Counted from the stretch's first letter, positions 45,814-54,914 are shown. The stretch is 64,000 bases of DNA from DAOUJH01 sp965248955 (GCA_965248955.1 OZ252212.1:930001-994000), one strand, 5' to 3'. Notes: generated by a model from the sequence alone, not told the origin. Numbers and translations: made by a program.

Positions 45814-46068
45814 ATGTCCGTAAGTGAAGAGAGAGTGACCTACAGAACCACGTTCGACGAGGATACCAAGTGCGTTGTGCGGCAGGTGGAGTCGGTGGTC
45901 GTCCGCCACAGCGGGGTCGTCGACTGGCAGTCCAATGAAGAAGTCAAGCGGCTGATGCGTCTAGACATCAAGCGCGAGCTCAGACAGACCGACGATTACA
46001 CGGAAGACCAACTGAAGGAGCTAGCGAGTCGGGTCGTAGAGCTGGCGCAGCGGAGGAACGGGCGGTGA
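45814..46068 (+). CDS. small protein matching the C-terminal tail of HsdR
   Basis: 84 residues: YRTTFDEDTKCVVRQVESVV and VDWQSNEEVKRLMRLDIKRE resemble the last segment of type I restriction HsdR subunits. Just upstream, in another frame (about 45700-45820), EANIAAEHGLSPVFFAIYEL also fits HsdR. It may be the remnant of a restriction gene, but GGAGGTG five bases before the ATG and the GTGA overlap with the next gene suggest it is still translated. Confidence 0.55.
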   Translation: MSVSEERVTYRTTFDEDTKCVVRQVESVVVRHSGVVDWQSNEEVKRLMRLDIKRELRQTDDYTEDQLKELASRVVELAQRRNGR

Positions 46069-46793
46069 CCCTGGTGGACAGCGTCCGCTACGGCGACACG
46101 ACTATCGACTACGAGGTGCGCCGCAGCGCACGGCGCAGGAAGACGGTGCAGATAACCGTGGACGGCGGGGCCGTGCGGGTTGCGGCGCCCATGGCAACGC
46201 CCGCCAGTGAGTTGCAGGCCATCGTGCGGAAGCGGGCTCCCTGGATACTGAGCCACGCTTCCCAATCGACGTTGGAGGCCGCACCTAAGCGTTTCGTGAG
46301 CGGCGAGACGTTGCCCTACCTGGGCCGCAACGTCCACATACTCGTCGAAACCGCTAACGTGGGCCGCCCAATCGTCCGTTTCGACCACTGGCGCTTCAGG
46401 GTTGCTGTACCGGAGACCCTGAGTGGTGAGGACCGCTACCAATCGATTCGCAGGGCCGTTGTCCGGTGGTATCGGGACCGCGCCGCAGAGCGGCTGGTGG
46501 AGACTGTGGAACGCTGGTGGCCTCGGTTAGGCCGTGGAGAGATGTCACGTGTGCTCATTCGTGACCAGCACCAGAGCTGGGGGAGCTGCGCACCCGATGG
46601 CACTCTGCGTTTCAACTGGCGTGCCGTCATGCTGAAGCCGGCCCTCATTGAGTACGTGGTCATACACGAGTTGGCGCATCTGACTCACCGCAACCACTCG
46701 ACGGACTTCTGGGACTTGGTGTCCAAGGCGATGCCGGACGCTAAGCAGCGACGCCTGTGCTTGCGGGAGGAAGGCCGTAGGCTTCCCTTGTAA
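46065..46793 (+). CDS. YgjP-like (M48-type) metallopeptidase
   Basis: 242 residues. The zinc site is VIHELAHLTHRNHSTDFW near residue 205, the HExxH plus downstream His and Asp pattern of the YgjP/DUF45 family. SARRRKTVQITVDGGAVRV opens the N-terminal beta domain and QHQSWGSCAPDGTLRFNW precedes the active site. It starts with GTG overlapping the stop of the HsdR-like ORF. This family is very often encoded next to type I restriction genes, which fits the adjacent HsdR tail. Confidence 0.9.
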   Translation: MTLVDSVRYGDTTIDYEVRRSARRRKTVQITVDGGAVRVAAPMATPASELQAIVRKRAPWILSHASQSTLEAAPKRFVSGETLPYLGRNVHILVETANVGRPIVRFDHWRFRVAVPETLSGEDRYQSIRRAVVRWYRDRAAERLVETVERWWPRLGRGEMSRVLIRDQHQSWGSCAPDGTLRFNWRAVMLKPALIEYVVIHELAHLTHRNHSTDFWDLVSKAMPDAKQRRLCLREEGRRLPL

Positions 46794-46823
46794 TCCCCTG
46801 GCCGTGTACGTTCTTACGCTCCC

Positions 46824-47456
46824 TCATTTGATCCGAGGTAATGGGGCGGTGTACTGCCCGATGCACCGTTGACTTCCTTCCCTGCGGGCGTGCCTCATCC
46901 GCACCTCGTCGGGCGCGAGGATGAGGACGGCGCTGGGGCGGGGCACATCCTCCCTGAGCCTCCAGAGCCGCTTGGAGAAGCTCGTCCTGTCGGAGGTGAG
47001 TCCCTGCCTGACGACGGCGACGGTTCGCCCGTCGGCCAGGACGATAGCGGCGTCCATAGGCATGGCCCGGTACCAGCGGAACCGGATGGGGTGGGCGATG
47101 TTGGAGATAGTGGCAGCGAGCCGGTAGATGACTGCGGCGGCATCCAGCCGCTCCAGCAGGACGCGCTGCCACCGGGCCGAGACGGGATAAAGTCTTAGGA
47201 GCTCGTCCACGGTCATGCCCTCGTCCCCGGCCAGCCGGTGCAGCCCAGATGGGGTGAGATAGAAGCGGCGCGTTGGCGGCGTGACGTCCGTGGCGTGGGG
47301 GACGGAGGCGGCGAGGCCCTCGACCTCAAATTTCTCGACGCTCTCGTAGACCGAGCCCCGAGACCAGCCGGAGACGGCGACCAGCTCCAGCCGGTCGAGA
47401 AAGGGCATGGCTGCCAGATGTCCCAGTAGCTCTTCCTGGCACTCGGTGAGGGTCAT
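46824..47456 (-). CDS. replication-relaxation-like winged-helix protein
   Basis: 210 residues. An N-terminal winged helix (FLDRLELVAVSGWSRGSVYE, then RRFYLTPSGLHRLAG) is followed by an alpha/beta domain with DAAIVLADGRTVAVVRQG. This resembles replication-relaxation family proteins of plasmids and integrated elements. GAGGAG precedes the ATG, which overlaps the stop of the small lysine-rich ORF upstream (ATGA). It probably belongs to a mobile element (inference). Confidence 0.55.
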   Translation of the reverse strand: MTLTECQEELLGHLAAMPFLDRLELVAVSGWSRGSVYESVEKFEVEGLAASVPHATDVTPPTRRFYLTPSGLHRLAGDEGMTVDELLRLYPVSARWQRVLLERLDAAAVIYRLAATISNIAHPIRFRWYRAMPMDAAIVLADGRTVAVVRQGLTSDRTSFSKRLWRLREDVPRPSAVLILAPDEVRMRHARREGSQRCIGQYTAPLPRIK

Positions 47457-47674
47457 GCGCCCTGCTCCTCTTCAGGAGCGTCTTGCTCCTTCTTCGTCTC
47501 GGTTGCGCCAGCCGCCTTGTCCCGCTTGGTTCGCTGATTGCGCCGCTTGGAGGGCTTGTCCCGTTTCTTGGGAGCCGCGCCATTGCTGGGCGGGGTCTTA
47601 TTGCCCCTCTCCAGGGCCGCAATCGCCGCCCGGTACTGCTCCAACAGCCGCTCCGTGCCCCAGGCGGCGTCCAT
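47453..47674 (-). CDS. small charged protein of unknown function
   Basis: 73 residues from the ATG at 47674, beginning MDAAWGTERLLEQYRAAIAA and ending in a Lys/Arg- then Glu-rich tail. A longer frame reaches 47788, but that part is antisense to an excisionase-like sequence and is probably not coding. No family recognised. It is translationally coupled to the next gene. Confidence 0.45.
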   Translation of the reverse strand: MDAAWGTERLLEQYRAAIAALERGNKTPPSNGAAPKKRDKPSKRRNQRTKRDKAAGATETKKEQDAPEEEQGA

Positions 47675-47828
47675 TCTCAATGTGAGTGAGGAGACCGTTC
47701 GCCGGAACATCAGGTCGAAGCGCCTGGTGGCTTTGCGACGGGGAACCCAATGGTTTGTCCAGCACGCAGTCCTTGTGCGCTTCGCCAAAAACTATGATCC
47801 CAAGACGGGCAATATAAAGGAGGAGTGA
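47658..47828 (+). pseudogene. excisionase-like helix-turn-helix fragment
   Basis: Plus-strand frame reading ASILNVSEETVRRNIRSKRL then ALRRGTQWFVQHAVLVRFA and a stop after DPKTGNIKEE. This matches the MerR/excisionase HTH_17 family (xLNVSxxTVxRxIRxGxL). The start and first codons are missing, and the plus-strand sequence before it is antisense to the small charged gene. It points to a rearranged mobile element. Confidence 0.5.
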
Positions 47829-48000
47829 TAGGGACCTGGGTGACGATGTGCTTACGATTCTCTCTAGGACTCCGAGCCTCACAGTTTGTCGGGCTCGTCG
47901 AAATGAGGCCGCTCAAGCTCGATGCGGACTTGTGGAGGCTGCTGAAAGAGGTTCTGGAGCAGACGCTCCAGAACTGTGTTCGGCTTAGGTCCCTCGCGCC

Positions 48001-49395
48001 ATGAGCAGCCACCGGACTGTGCCGATGCGCGATGATGCCTGGCGGGCCGGTGGTGACAACCTTGCGCCGACCCCCGTGACTGACTGGCCCCAACCCTGGT
48101 TGGGACGCCTGCTGCTCGTCTCCCTGCTGGTGATGCTGAACCTGCCGATGACCTTCACCTTGATTACCCGAACAGACCCATACGGGTTCTTCGCACTGAA
48201 GTCCGTATCGGCCTATCCTCTGCCGCTGGTTCTGTCTACCGGACTGAGTTCGGCTCTTGCCTTGGTGGGGTACGTTTGCTATCGCTGGCTCCGGGGGCGA
48301 CAGTGGTGGTTCACGGGAGGTCATTGGAGTCCGCTGACCAGGGGCGTGGTTTTGTGTGTTCCGCCTGTGCTTCTCGCATACCTACCGATCATCGTCCTAT
48401 CGAGCCACGGGTGGAAGGGAACGCATCTGGCGTTGGGAGCGGTGATTGCCGGAGCGCTGTGCGTCATCCACGCCCTCAGAGACCCGGAGATGAGCCTTGA
48501 TCCGGCTCAGGCTCGGTACTGGTTCATCTGTGCCCTGGGCTCGATCCTTGTGTTCCTCGTCCTCTGCATCGGCGCGATGGTCGTGCTGTACAAGGTCGAG
48601 CAGTTCCCCGCGTCCGGCAATATGCTGTGGACATGGGAATACCGCTGGCCGGAACTGGGATATCCCCCCGAAGAGTATGACACCTGGCACCGCGACGGCC
48701 TCCTGGCCTTTACGGCGATAGGAGTGGCTTTCATGATCGCGGCGCTGGGTGGAAGCATGTTGGGGTCGATTCTAAGGTGGACGCGGTCGGCGGAGGGCGG
48801 CGGCATTGCCCGTCGTACACCGGCCACCAGGCAGCAGAATCCGGACGCACCTCCTTGGGTCGCCCGAATCGCTCGGCAGATTGAGTCCCTGAGCCCATCC
48901 ACTGGGAATGAAGCGGAGTATGTCGCCGTGTTCAATGGGTACGAGATTGAAATCACGGGCGGCCAATATCAGGGTTTGGTCGGTGCCAAGTTCGATTTGC
49001 TCCATGACGTTGACCTGCTTGTAGACAAGGCTGCTGGCAACGTGTTCCTTCATACTGATGGGACGTGGGCCAAGCTCGACTTTCGCGTTCGCGACAAAGC
49101 CTCGGCCATCCGCAGCGGTCCCTTCTCCCTGTTGTGCATCTACGCCCGCAGTCCCGGTAGGCGTTTCGCCAACGGCGAGTTGAGGACCCTTCTGGATAGG
49201 GAGTTAGGCAATCACGTGGAGCTCAATGTACGAGACTTCGTATTTCAGCTTCAGAGGAGAACTCCCCGGCTGCCCGTAGGACGTGATGCAACGGGGTCTT
49301 TCTTGGACGCAGGGGCGAACGTGTGCTTCCTGGACCTGCAGCGATCGCCAACGGACAACGGCGGCGCTCAGGCCAACGGGCCGCAGCTCCTCTGA
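48001..49395 (+). CDS. membrane protein with C-terminal winged-helix-like domain
   Basis: 464 residues. Six or so hydrophobic segments lie between residues 30 and 265 (LGRLLLVSLLVMLNLPM to FMIAALGGSMLGSIL). The soluble C-terminus contains YEIEITGGQYQGLVGAKFDL and FSLLCIYARSPGRRFANGEL followed by LLDRELGNHVELNVRDFVF, a pattern like OmpR/PhoB winged helices (LL-LA--PGR-V---EL). Membrane regulators such as CadC have the opposite order. I do not know a named family; a membrane-bound transcription factor is a possible reading. Confidence 0.6.
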   Translation: MSSHRTVPMRDDAWRAGGDNLAPTPVTDWPQPWLGRLLLVSLLVMLNLPMTFTLITRTDPYGFFALKSVSAYPLPLVLSTGLSSALALVGYVCYRWLRGRQWWFTGGHWSPLTRGVVLCVPPVLLAYLPIIVLSSHGWKGTHLALGAVIAGALCVIHALRDPEMSLDPAQARYWFICALGSILVFLVLCIGAMVVLYKVEQFPASGNMLWTWEYRWPELGYPPEEYDTWHRDGLLAFTAIGVAFMIAALGGSMLGSILRWTRSAEGGGIARRTPATRQQNPDAPPWVARIARQIESLSPSTGNEAEYVAVFNGYEIEITGGQYQGLVGAKFDLLHDVDLLVDKAAGNVFLHTDGTWAKLDFRVRDKASAIRSGPFSLLCIYARSPGRRFANGELRTLLDRELGNHVELNVRDFVFQLQRRTPRLPVGRDATGSFLDAGANVCFLDLQRSPTDNGGAQANGPQLL

Positions 49396-49738
49396 ATGCT
49401 GCTGTGCCATCGCTGGCAGCCGGGGCTAGTCGACGGGGTAGACCCTCCGATGGAGATTTACCCCTCTGAACGCCTGCAGTTCTACGTTTTGCGACGTACA
49501 CGCTCACTATCCGACGCCTACTCCACTAGGCAACTAGAGGATCGCGCGAGAGAATGTAGTGTCGGGCGAGCGCAATTCGGAGAACCGGTCTGAAGGCCCG
49601 GCATGCGGGGTTAGGTCGCGGCCTCGCCCGCACCCATGTGCGGCCGCGGTAGACTTCGCCGGAGACGGCGGTCAGTTCCGGCCGGTACAGGAAGGGCACT
49701 AACGCAGGGTGCAGTAGAAGCTGGATGGAGGTAGGCGC
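49396..49738. other. intergenic stretch with a possible remnant
   Basis: Minus-strand VPFLYRPELTAVSGEVYR at about 49650-49715 resembles the start of the winged-helix protein at 46824-47456 (MPFLDRLELVAVSG), so a second decayed copy may lie here. The rest shows no gene. Confidence 0.35.
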
Positions 49739-50134
49739 TTGGCAAGTTGGCGAAGCTCTCTTGTGATGGCGGGGTTGACTGCGGCGGGCTGTAGCCTATT
49801 TGAACAGGACCGGGAGCCTTCTCCGGCTCCGACGGATGTACCTACGCCACAGCTCACAGCTGATGTGCAGGGAGAGACCACACCCGAATCTGCGGAGGGG
49901 CTGGCTCTTCCTCGTGCAGCTCAGTATCAGTTCGTGGCCTTAGTGCCCGTCAGCGTTGGAGGAGCGCGCAAAACGTACCGAGACTTAGGGTGCACGCGAT
50001 GCTCCAATGTGCTAGCAGATAGCCCATACCAAGAGTTTGTGCTAATTGGCGACCGCCTCTATGACGAGAGAAAGCCGCATGCCGAACGTGAGTTGGGAAT
50101 ATGGAGGGCAATTTGTATAAGGCGGCGCACATGA
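49739..50134 (+). CDS. short lipoprotein of unknown function
   Basis: 131 residues from a TTG with GGAGG seven bases upstream. A lipobox LTAAGC at about residue 18 and a Pro/Thr spacer precede a region with a CTRCSN pair. Its stop overlaps the start of the large lipoprotein gene (ATGA), so they are coupled. The family is not recognised. Confidence 0.55.
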   Translation: MASWRSSLVMAGLTAAGCSLFEQDREPSPAPTDVPTPQLTADVQGETTPESAEGLALPRAAQYQFVALVPVSVGGARKTYRDLGCTRCSNVLADSPYQEFVLIGDRLYDERKPHAERELGIWRAICIRRRT

Positions 50135-53100
50135 CACGATGGTTGGCTTACGGGATATTGACCGTTGCGCTCGCATGTCTTCTTGGGGGCTGCAACGGGG
50201 ACTCAGGCGCACCTGAGCCAACCCCTACCGGAGCTGAGTCGAGGGGGCTCACGGCCACGACGGAACCGAGCTCCACACTGACGCCAGAACCAACCCCCAC
50301 GGTGGAACCAACTCCCACACCGACGCCAGAACCAACCCCCACGGTGGAACCAACTCCCACACCGACGCCAGAACCAACCCCCACGCCTACTCCAGAGCCT
50401 ACGCTCAAACCCATCGATCCGAATCTATCCATCCTGGACCAGTTCCCAGCGATAGAGCGTAGCTGTCTGTTACTCGATATGGAAGAGAACCGCTTGTACC
50501 GGATCTTCAACCAGGAATCCAGTGCGACGGCCGAAGAATTCGAGGCCATAGCAGGTTGCATAAGCAGGGACACCGTGACCGCCATGTATATCGGTGCGCT
50601 TGCGGAGGGGTTGAGTGTGAGCGGCGAGACGTCGGCCTGTGCGGTGGGCCGACTGGAGAAGATGGACAAGGACCTCCTAATGCTAGCGTCGATAAACTCC
50701 GAGCATGAAACCGCGGTTTACCTTGGCCTTGGTTATGACGATGAGGCGCTGCAAGACTTGGGGGCGTCTATTTCGTTGTCTGTGCTCCTCTGCATGGACA
50801 AGGAAGAGTGGACGGCCCTCAGCCCATGGGGTCTCAATGTCGATGATGTGAGCATAGATGCACTCAGATGCTTCCTGAACGAATTGGGGCCGCGGGGCCT
50901 CTACGAGTTGGATGCTGCTACCGAGGGCGCAACGCCATCGCTTGAGCTGTTCTCAGCGGCGGGGAGTTGCGGGATAGACCTGGAGTCGTTGCTGTCAAAA
51001 CAAACGAGGCCAGAACCCGCACCGACGGTGAGGCCAGCAGTTCCCGTGCCAACCGCAACCCCCGTGCCGACGGCTGCACCACAGAGGGAACCCGAGGCGA
51101 CTCCCACCGCAGCGCCAGCGGCTACGGCAGTACCAGAGCCCACAGCTGCTCCGACCGCCACTCCAACGGACACGCCCGAGCCGACTCCTACGGACACGCC
51201 TACGCCCGCCGCAGTTGATAGGGCCGCGCTGGTGGCGCTCTACGAAGCGACGGACGGAGCTAACTGGACGAGCAACCACAACTGGCTGAGCGACAGGCCA
51301 ATCGGAGAATGGCGCGGCGTAATCGCTGACCTCAGCGGGCGCGTCACCGAGCTGCTCCTCTCTGAGAACCAGTTGAGCGGCGAGATACCGGCCGAGTTGG
51401 GCAACCTCGCCAACCTTCAATACCTGTTCCTCTCTAAGAACCAGTTGAGCGGCGAGATACCGGCCGAGCTGGGCAACCTCGCCAACCTTCAATACCTGTT
51501 CCTCTCTAAGAACCAGTTGAGCGGCGAGATACCGGCCGAGCTGGGCAACCTCGCCAACCTTCAATACCTGTTCCTCTCTAAGAACCAGTTGAGCGGCGAG
51601 ATACCGGCCGAGCTGGGCAACCTCGCCAACCTTCATTCCCTGCTCCTCTCTGAGAACCAGTTGACCAGGTGCCTACCCGAAGGGTTGCGAGAGATACAGG
51701 AAAGTGATTTCAACATCATGTCCATTCGTCCGCCCTTGTGCGGAACAACCCCGGCGAGCATGATCGCGGCGGGCGGCACAATCGCAGTCCTCCAGTCTCT
51801 TGAGTCACTGTCGGGCGCTCATCGGAGAGATGGCACAGAGTTTGAGTGGTCGCAGGTGTCGGGTCCGCCCGTTGAACTCCTCAATGCGAATGCTGAGTAT
51901 GCTCGGTTCACGGCCCCGGTGGTCGTTGAAGACACCATCTTGGTGTTTGTGCTGAAAGCCGAATATCAGAACGACGTCACGGTGATCGATACTGTGCCGA
52001 TACGCGTCGTTCCCATGAGAACGGAGAGGGTGTTGGCTGCTTTGGTGGACTTTCTTGACGTGGACCCCAGAGAAAGACCCTTCACCAGAGAAGATATCGT
52101 CAAGCTCCTTGAGGCTAATGACGATTCATTGAGCAATTTCATTGCTCAGACCTCGCGCAATTTGGTGAGCGTTGACTTTGACGTCCTGGACTGGATCACT
52201 GTCGACAAGAACAGGACGGACTACCCGTTAGGTGGTGGCACCGTGGTGAAGGACGTCGTCAGCAGGATGTCCGACTTTGCCGACTTGAGTCAGTATGACA
52301 AGGTGATGCCGTTAATCTTTCCTCTCGAAAAAGGATATCCCGGATGCCAGGCTTACCTGTATAAGGACCACTGGAACACGCCAAACGGCCGCTTCCGATT
52401 GGGTGCCTTGTGGCTGAGCGGCTATGACATGGGTTGTGTACGAAAAGGTAGGATTGCACACGAGTTTGGACACACATTCGCGTTCGTACACTCATATGTG
52501 ATTCTCTGCCACAGAGAGCCGCCCTTGCCGGCGAGCATGACTGACCCCACTGACAAGAACAGCTCCTGCTATACCGTATATGCCGGGGAGAAAGAGGAAG
52601 CTAGCATTATCGCCAACCAAGACTTTGACATGCTGGGCGGCGACCATCGATACGAGAGCTTCTTTCCGGTTCACTTCCACGCAACATGGCAGGATCGAGC
52701 CGGATGGTTGGCCGAGGCCCAGGTCGTTGCTGCGAACAGCGCCGGCGAGTACTGGCTCACCGCTTTGGAATCCCTTACTCCCACACCGAAGGCTGTGAGG
52801 ATATTCTTGGGAACCGATCACGAGGGAAACTCCCTATACTATCTGATCCAACATCGTGAGTTCAGCCCGTGGTCCATGGGTAGCCAGGCGGGGTCTTCGT
52901 GCCAAGCCGATGTGAGGCTTGAAGCCTCCAACATATTTAAGCGTGGGCAATTCAATACTTACTTTTTCAATGGGTATATCGATGGCGTGAGAGTGGATTC
53001 CATATCACGCCCGGGTAAGCCGTTATGGGACCCTTACCGTGGCATTCGTATCGAAATACTTGACTGCATAGATACTCCAATAGGTGAGGTTGTCAGGATG

Positions 53101-53466
53101 CAAGTCAACTTTTCCAAACTGGATATTGACCCGCGGGTAGTCGCCATTTTCGATACTGCCGGAAAAGCGACGATAAAGATGACAAACAACGGCAGCGTAC
53201 CGATTGACGTTGGCTCTGCCTCGATCGGGGGCAGACATCCGACCGCATTTGTCGTTGATTCTGACGAATGCAGTGATTCCACACTGAAATCGAAAGCATC
53301 GTGCGAGATCATCCTGTCGCATGTCCCAACCGACACTGAGGACGATGAACCCAGCAATCACGGTGTGTTGAAGATCCCGAACAATGACGCATTGGCACCC
53401 GAGATGACGGTGAGTCTATTTGCGGCGAATGCAAACCGATCACAGCTTCCGCCGACCCGGAAGTGA
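50131..53466 (+). CDS. large LRR-containing lipoprotein with HEFGH metalloprotease domain
   Basis: 1111 residues from the ATG at 50131, which fits the lipobox VALACLLGGC. After a Thr/Pro-rich spacer with repeated TVEPTPTPTPEP come an alpha-helical region (residues 90-290), a second Pro/Thr/Ala spacer, and a leucine-rich repeat domain with four nearly identical NQLSGEIPAELGNLANLQYL units (about residues 412-510). WSQVSGPPVELLNANAEYAR is a cadherin/PKD-like domain. RIAHEFGHTFAFVHS near residue 775 is a zinc metalloprotease site, and the last 130 residues look like an immunoglobulin-like domain. Probably a cell-surface protease. Confidence 0.85.
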   Translation: MTRWLAYGILTVALACLLGGCNGDSGAPEPTPTGAESRGLTATTEPSSTLTPEPTPTVEPTPTPTPEPTPTVEPTPTPTPEPTPTPTPEPTLKPIDPNLSILDQFPAIERSCLLLDMEENRLYRIFNQESSATAEEFEAIAGCISRDTVTAMYIGALAEGLSVSGETSACAVGRLEKMDKDLLMLASINSEHETAVYLGLGYDDEALQDLGASISLSVLLCMDKEEWTALSPWGLNVDDVSIDALRCFLNELGPRGLYELDAATEGATPSLELFSAAGSCGIDLESLLSKQTRPEPAPTVRPAVPVPTATPVPTAAPQREPEATPTAAPAATAVPEPTAAPTATPTDTPEPTPTDTPTPAAVDRAALVALYEATDGANWTSNHNWLSDRPIGEWRGVIADLSGRVTELLLSENQLSGEIPAELGNLANLQYLFLSKNQLSGEIPAELGNLANLQYLFLSKNQLSGEIPAELGNLANLQYLFLSKNQLSGEIPAELGNLANLHSLLLSENQLTRCLPEGLREIQESDFNIMSIRPPLCGTTPASMIAAGGTIAVLQSLESLSGAHRRDGTEFEWSQVSGPPVELLNANAEYARFTAPVVVEDTILVFVLKAEYQNDVTVIDTVPIRVVPMRTERVLAALVDFLDVDPRERPFTREDIVKLLEANDDSLSNFIAQTSRNLVSVDFDVLDWITVDKNRTDYPLGGGTVVKDVVSRMSDFADLSQYDKVMPLIFPLEKGYPGCQAYLYKDHWNTPNGRFRLGALWLSGYDMGCVRKGRIAHEFGHTFAFVHSYVILCHREPPLPASMTDPTDKNSSCYTVYAGEKEEASIIANQDFDMLGGDHRYESFFPVHFHATWQDRAGWLAEAQVVAANSAGEYWLTALESLTPTPKAVRIFLGTDHEGNSLYYLIQHREFSPWSMGSQAGSSCQADVRLEASNIFKRGQFNTYFFNGYIDGVRVDSISRPGKPLWDPYRGIRIEILDCIDTPIGEVVRMQVNFSKLDIDPRVVAIFDTAGKATIKMTNNGSVPIDVGSASIGGRHPTAFVVDSDECSDSTLKSKASCEIILSHVPTDTEDDEPSNHGVLKIPNNDALAPEMTVSLFAANANRSQLPPTRK
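51367..51654 (+). repeat. four tandem 72-bp LRR-coding repeats
   Basis: Units start at 51367, 51439, 51511 and 51583 and each encode one 24-residue LRR. They differ at only a few bases (GAGTTGGG in the first, the final codons of the last), so they arose recently or are kept alike by recombination. Copy number is likely to vary. Confidence 0.9.
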
Positions 53467-53526
53467 AGCCGATGCTCTCGGCCCATCGGGAGTCGAAGTT
53501 CCGGTGAGGATATTATCATTTATGTC

Positions 53527-53853
53527 ATGGGAAATACCTTTAGATATAACGAGAGAGTGACTCCTAATGAATTGGGTGATGGTCGAATAGTTTTTGATCC
53601 TGAGGCTTGGGGTGTAATGTATGTAACTTCCGATGGTAGAGATCCTGGAGGAGATTTTGCTGCGTCTGCTGACTACACTGTAGATAAAAACGGGAGGAGA
53701 TTTACTTTTGGAGAGCCAAAACTCGTTTCCCTTGACGAAATAAAGTTTCCATTTAGGGTCAGGCCGAGCGTCGAGCTCGCCTATGGACCGGCCACGACAC
53801 CGCCAACGGCCAGCGACGAGACCCCGGAGCCGCAGCAGACGCTGTTCTCCTAG
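53527..53853 (+). CDS. uncertain ORF fused across a composition break
   Basis: 108 codons. The first 75 are AT-rich (ITFGEP, VSLDEIKFPF region), and from about 53757 the sequence becomes GC-rich (ELAYGPATTPP, QQTLFS). No ribosome binding site fits and I recognise no family. The abrupt change suggests two gene fragments joined together. Confidence 0.3.
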   Translation: MGNTFRYNERVTPNELGDGRIVFDPEAWGVMYVTSDGRDPGGDFAASADYTVDKNGRRFTFGEPKLVSLDEIKFPFRVRPSVELAYGPATTPPTASDETPEPQQTLFS

Positions 53854-53944
53854 GCCGAGTTCATGGCCGAGGAGCCGGTGAAGCCCAAGGGCCGGAGCCG
53901 CAATGGAGGCGTCTTTGCTCGAACTCCATGTCGCTGTGGCCACT

Positions 53945-53979
53945 ACGAGCCCTCCAACCCTGGCGGGCTGGAGGCTCGT
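53945..53979. other. strong imperfect hairpin
   Basis: ACGAGC, CTCCA and CCC pair with GGG, TGGAG and GCTCGT with one-base bulges, around TGGC. It lies in the fragment-rich zone and has no T-run. Confidence 0.5.
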
Positions 53980-54285
53980 GGGCCAAGCCGGGTACTGTGT
54001 GACTCGCGCCTGTTTTGTTACAGCGAGACCTCCCATCGAAAAGTTCGCAGTACAGTACACGTAGGCCCGCCAAGGAAGGCTCGAACCATCATGCGGTCCG
54101 ACGTTGAGGTGGATTACCGGACATCGTGAAGAATGAGATGTTCTAGGGGCTCGACTGGAATCGGGTGTTACAGAGGCATGGAGCGTAGCGAGCACTAAGA
54201 CCGACGGTATTGCCCTCACAGCGGTTGTATCGCTAGCCGTGACCTTCACTTGCCCAAGGCTCTAGCGCTACCCATCGCTAGCTAC

Positions 54286-54324
54286 GCTCACCGCCCACGA
54301 GTACCGCATTTTCTGTTTCTATTG
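54286..54324 (+). repeat. dispersed att-like repeat, copy D
   Basis: CTCACCGCCCACGAGTACCG then CATTTTCTGTTTCTATTG. The central block matches copies A and B; the arms are degenerate. It marks the start of the RCC1-like fragment. Confidence 0.6.
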
Positions 54325-54359
54325 CCTCTCACCCATGAGCAGTGGAGAGTAACATACGT

Positions 54360-54792
54360 GCGCATTGCGGGAGGAAGGCTGTGCTGGGGCAGCAAGCTGG
54401 ATGGTCATGAAGCCTCGCCCGGAGAGGATTATAAGTTCACGTCCGTCAGCAGCAGCCGCTCTCACGGGTGCGTTTTGCGGGACGATGGCGCGGTCCAGTG
54501 TTGGCGATGGCCATAAACGAGGGAGCTGGAGTCGCTCTGGTTGGACCATGACATCGACAACGGTATTCAAGTTCACCGCCCACGAGCACCGCAATCTTCT
54601 GTGTCGTTGCCCTCAACACCGGATACCGGGTGGGCGGCGACACCGAGCGGACACGATTACCAGCGCTACCCACGCCGTAGACGAACTGGTGCGCAACACG
54701 TCTTATGAGTTCCGCGTGAGCGCATACGCGGACGGCGACACCTACAAAGACGAGTAGGGTGGCGCAGAGGTATCCGCAACGACCGGAGTCTG
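54360..54792 (+). pseudogene. decayed RCC1-repeat and fibronectin III fragments
   Basis: 54360-54516 encodes YKFTSVSSSRSHGCVLRDDG and AVQCWRWP before a stop, an RCC1-type propeller repeat of the kind seen in exported Chloroflexota proteins. 54624-54792 encodes ELVRNTSYEFRVSAYADGD and, after an in-frame TAG where a Trp codon is expected, GGAEVSATTGV: the end of a fibronectin type III domain. Repeat copy E separates the two. The same TAG is present in the second copy of the duplication. Confidence 0.55.
54568..54610 (+). repeat. dispersed att-like repeat, copy E
   Basis: CAAGTTCACCGCCCACGAGC then ACCGCAATCTTCTGTGTCG. It lies exactly between the RCC1-like and fibronectin-like fragments. Confidence 0.6.
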
Positions 54793-54866
54793 AAGCTAAG
54801 CCCTAGAGAAGCGACTCTGCCCATTCAGGGAATTAGCCGCCAACTCCAGTTCCACCACTCCCAGCG

Positions 54867-54914
54867 GCATCCAAGTCCACCGCCCAAGAGTACCTCAGTT
54901 TTTGTAGTCGATTG
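54867..54914 (+). repeat. dispersed att-like repeat, copy F
   Basis: GCATCCAAGTCCACCGCCCA, AGAGTACCTCAGTTTTTGTA and GTCGATTG. The right arm is intact, the left has one change. It joins the fibronectin-like fragment to the recombinase tail. Confidence 0.75.

Noticed and set aside
51367..51654. Regular direct repeats as a possible CRISPR array
   Set aside because: The 72-bp units are contiguous with no spacers and encode leucine-rich repeats in frame.
53440..54249. Minus-strand open frame of about 270 codons
   Set aside because: It runs across several unrelated fragments and the composition break at about 53757, with no family match and no ribosome binding site.
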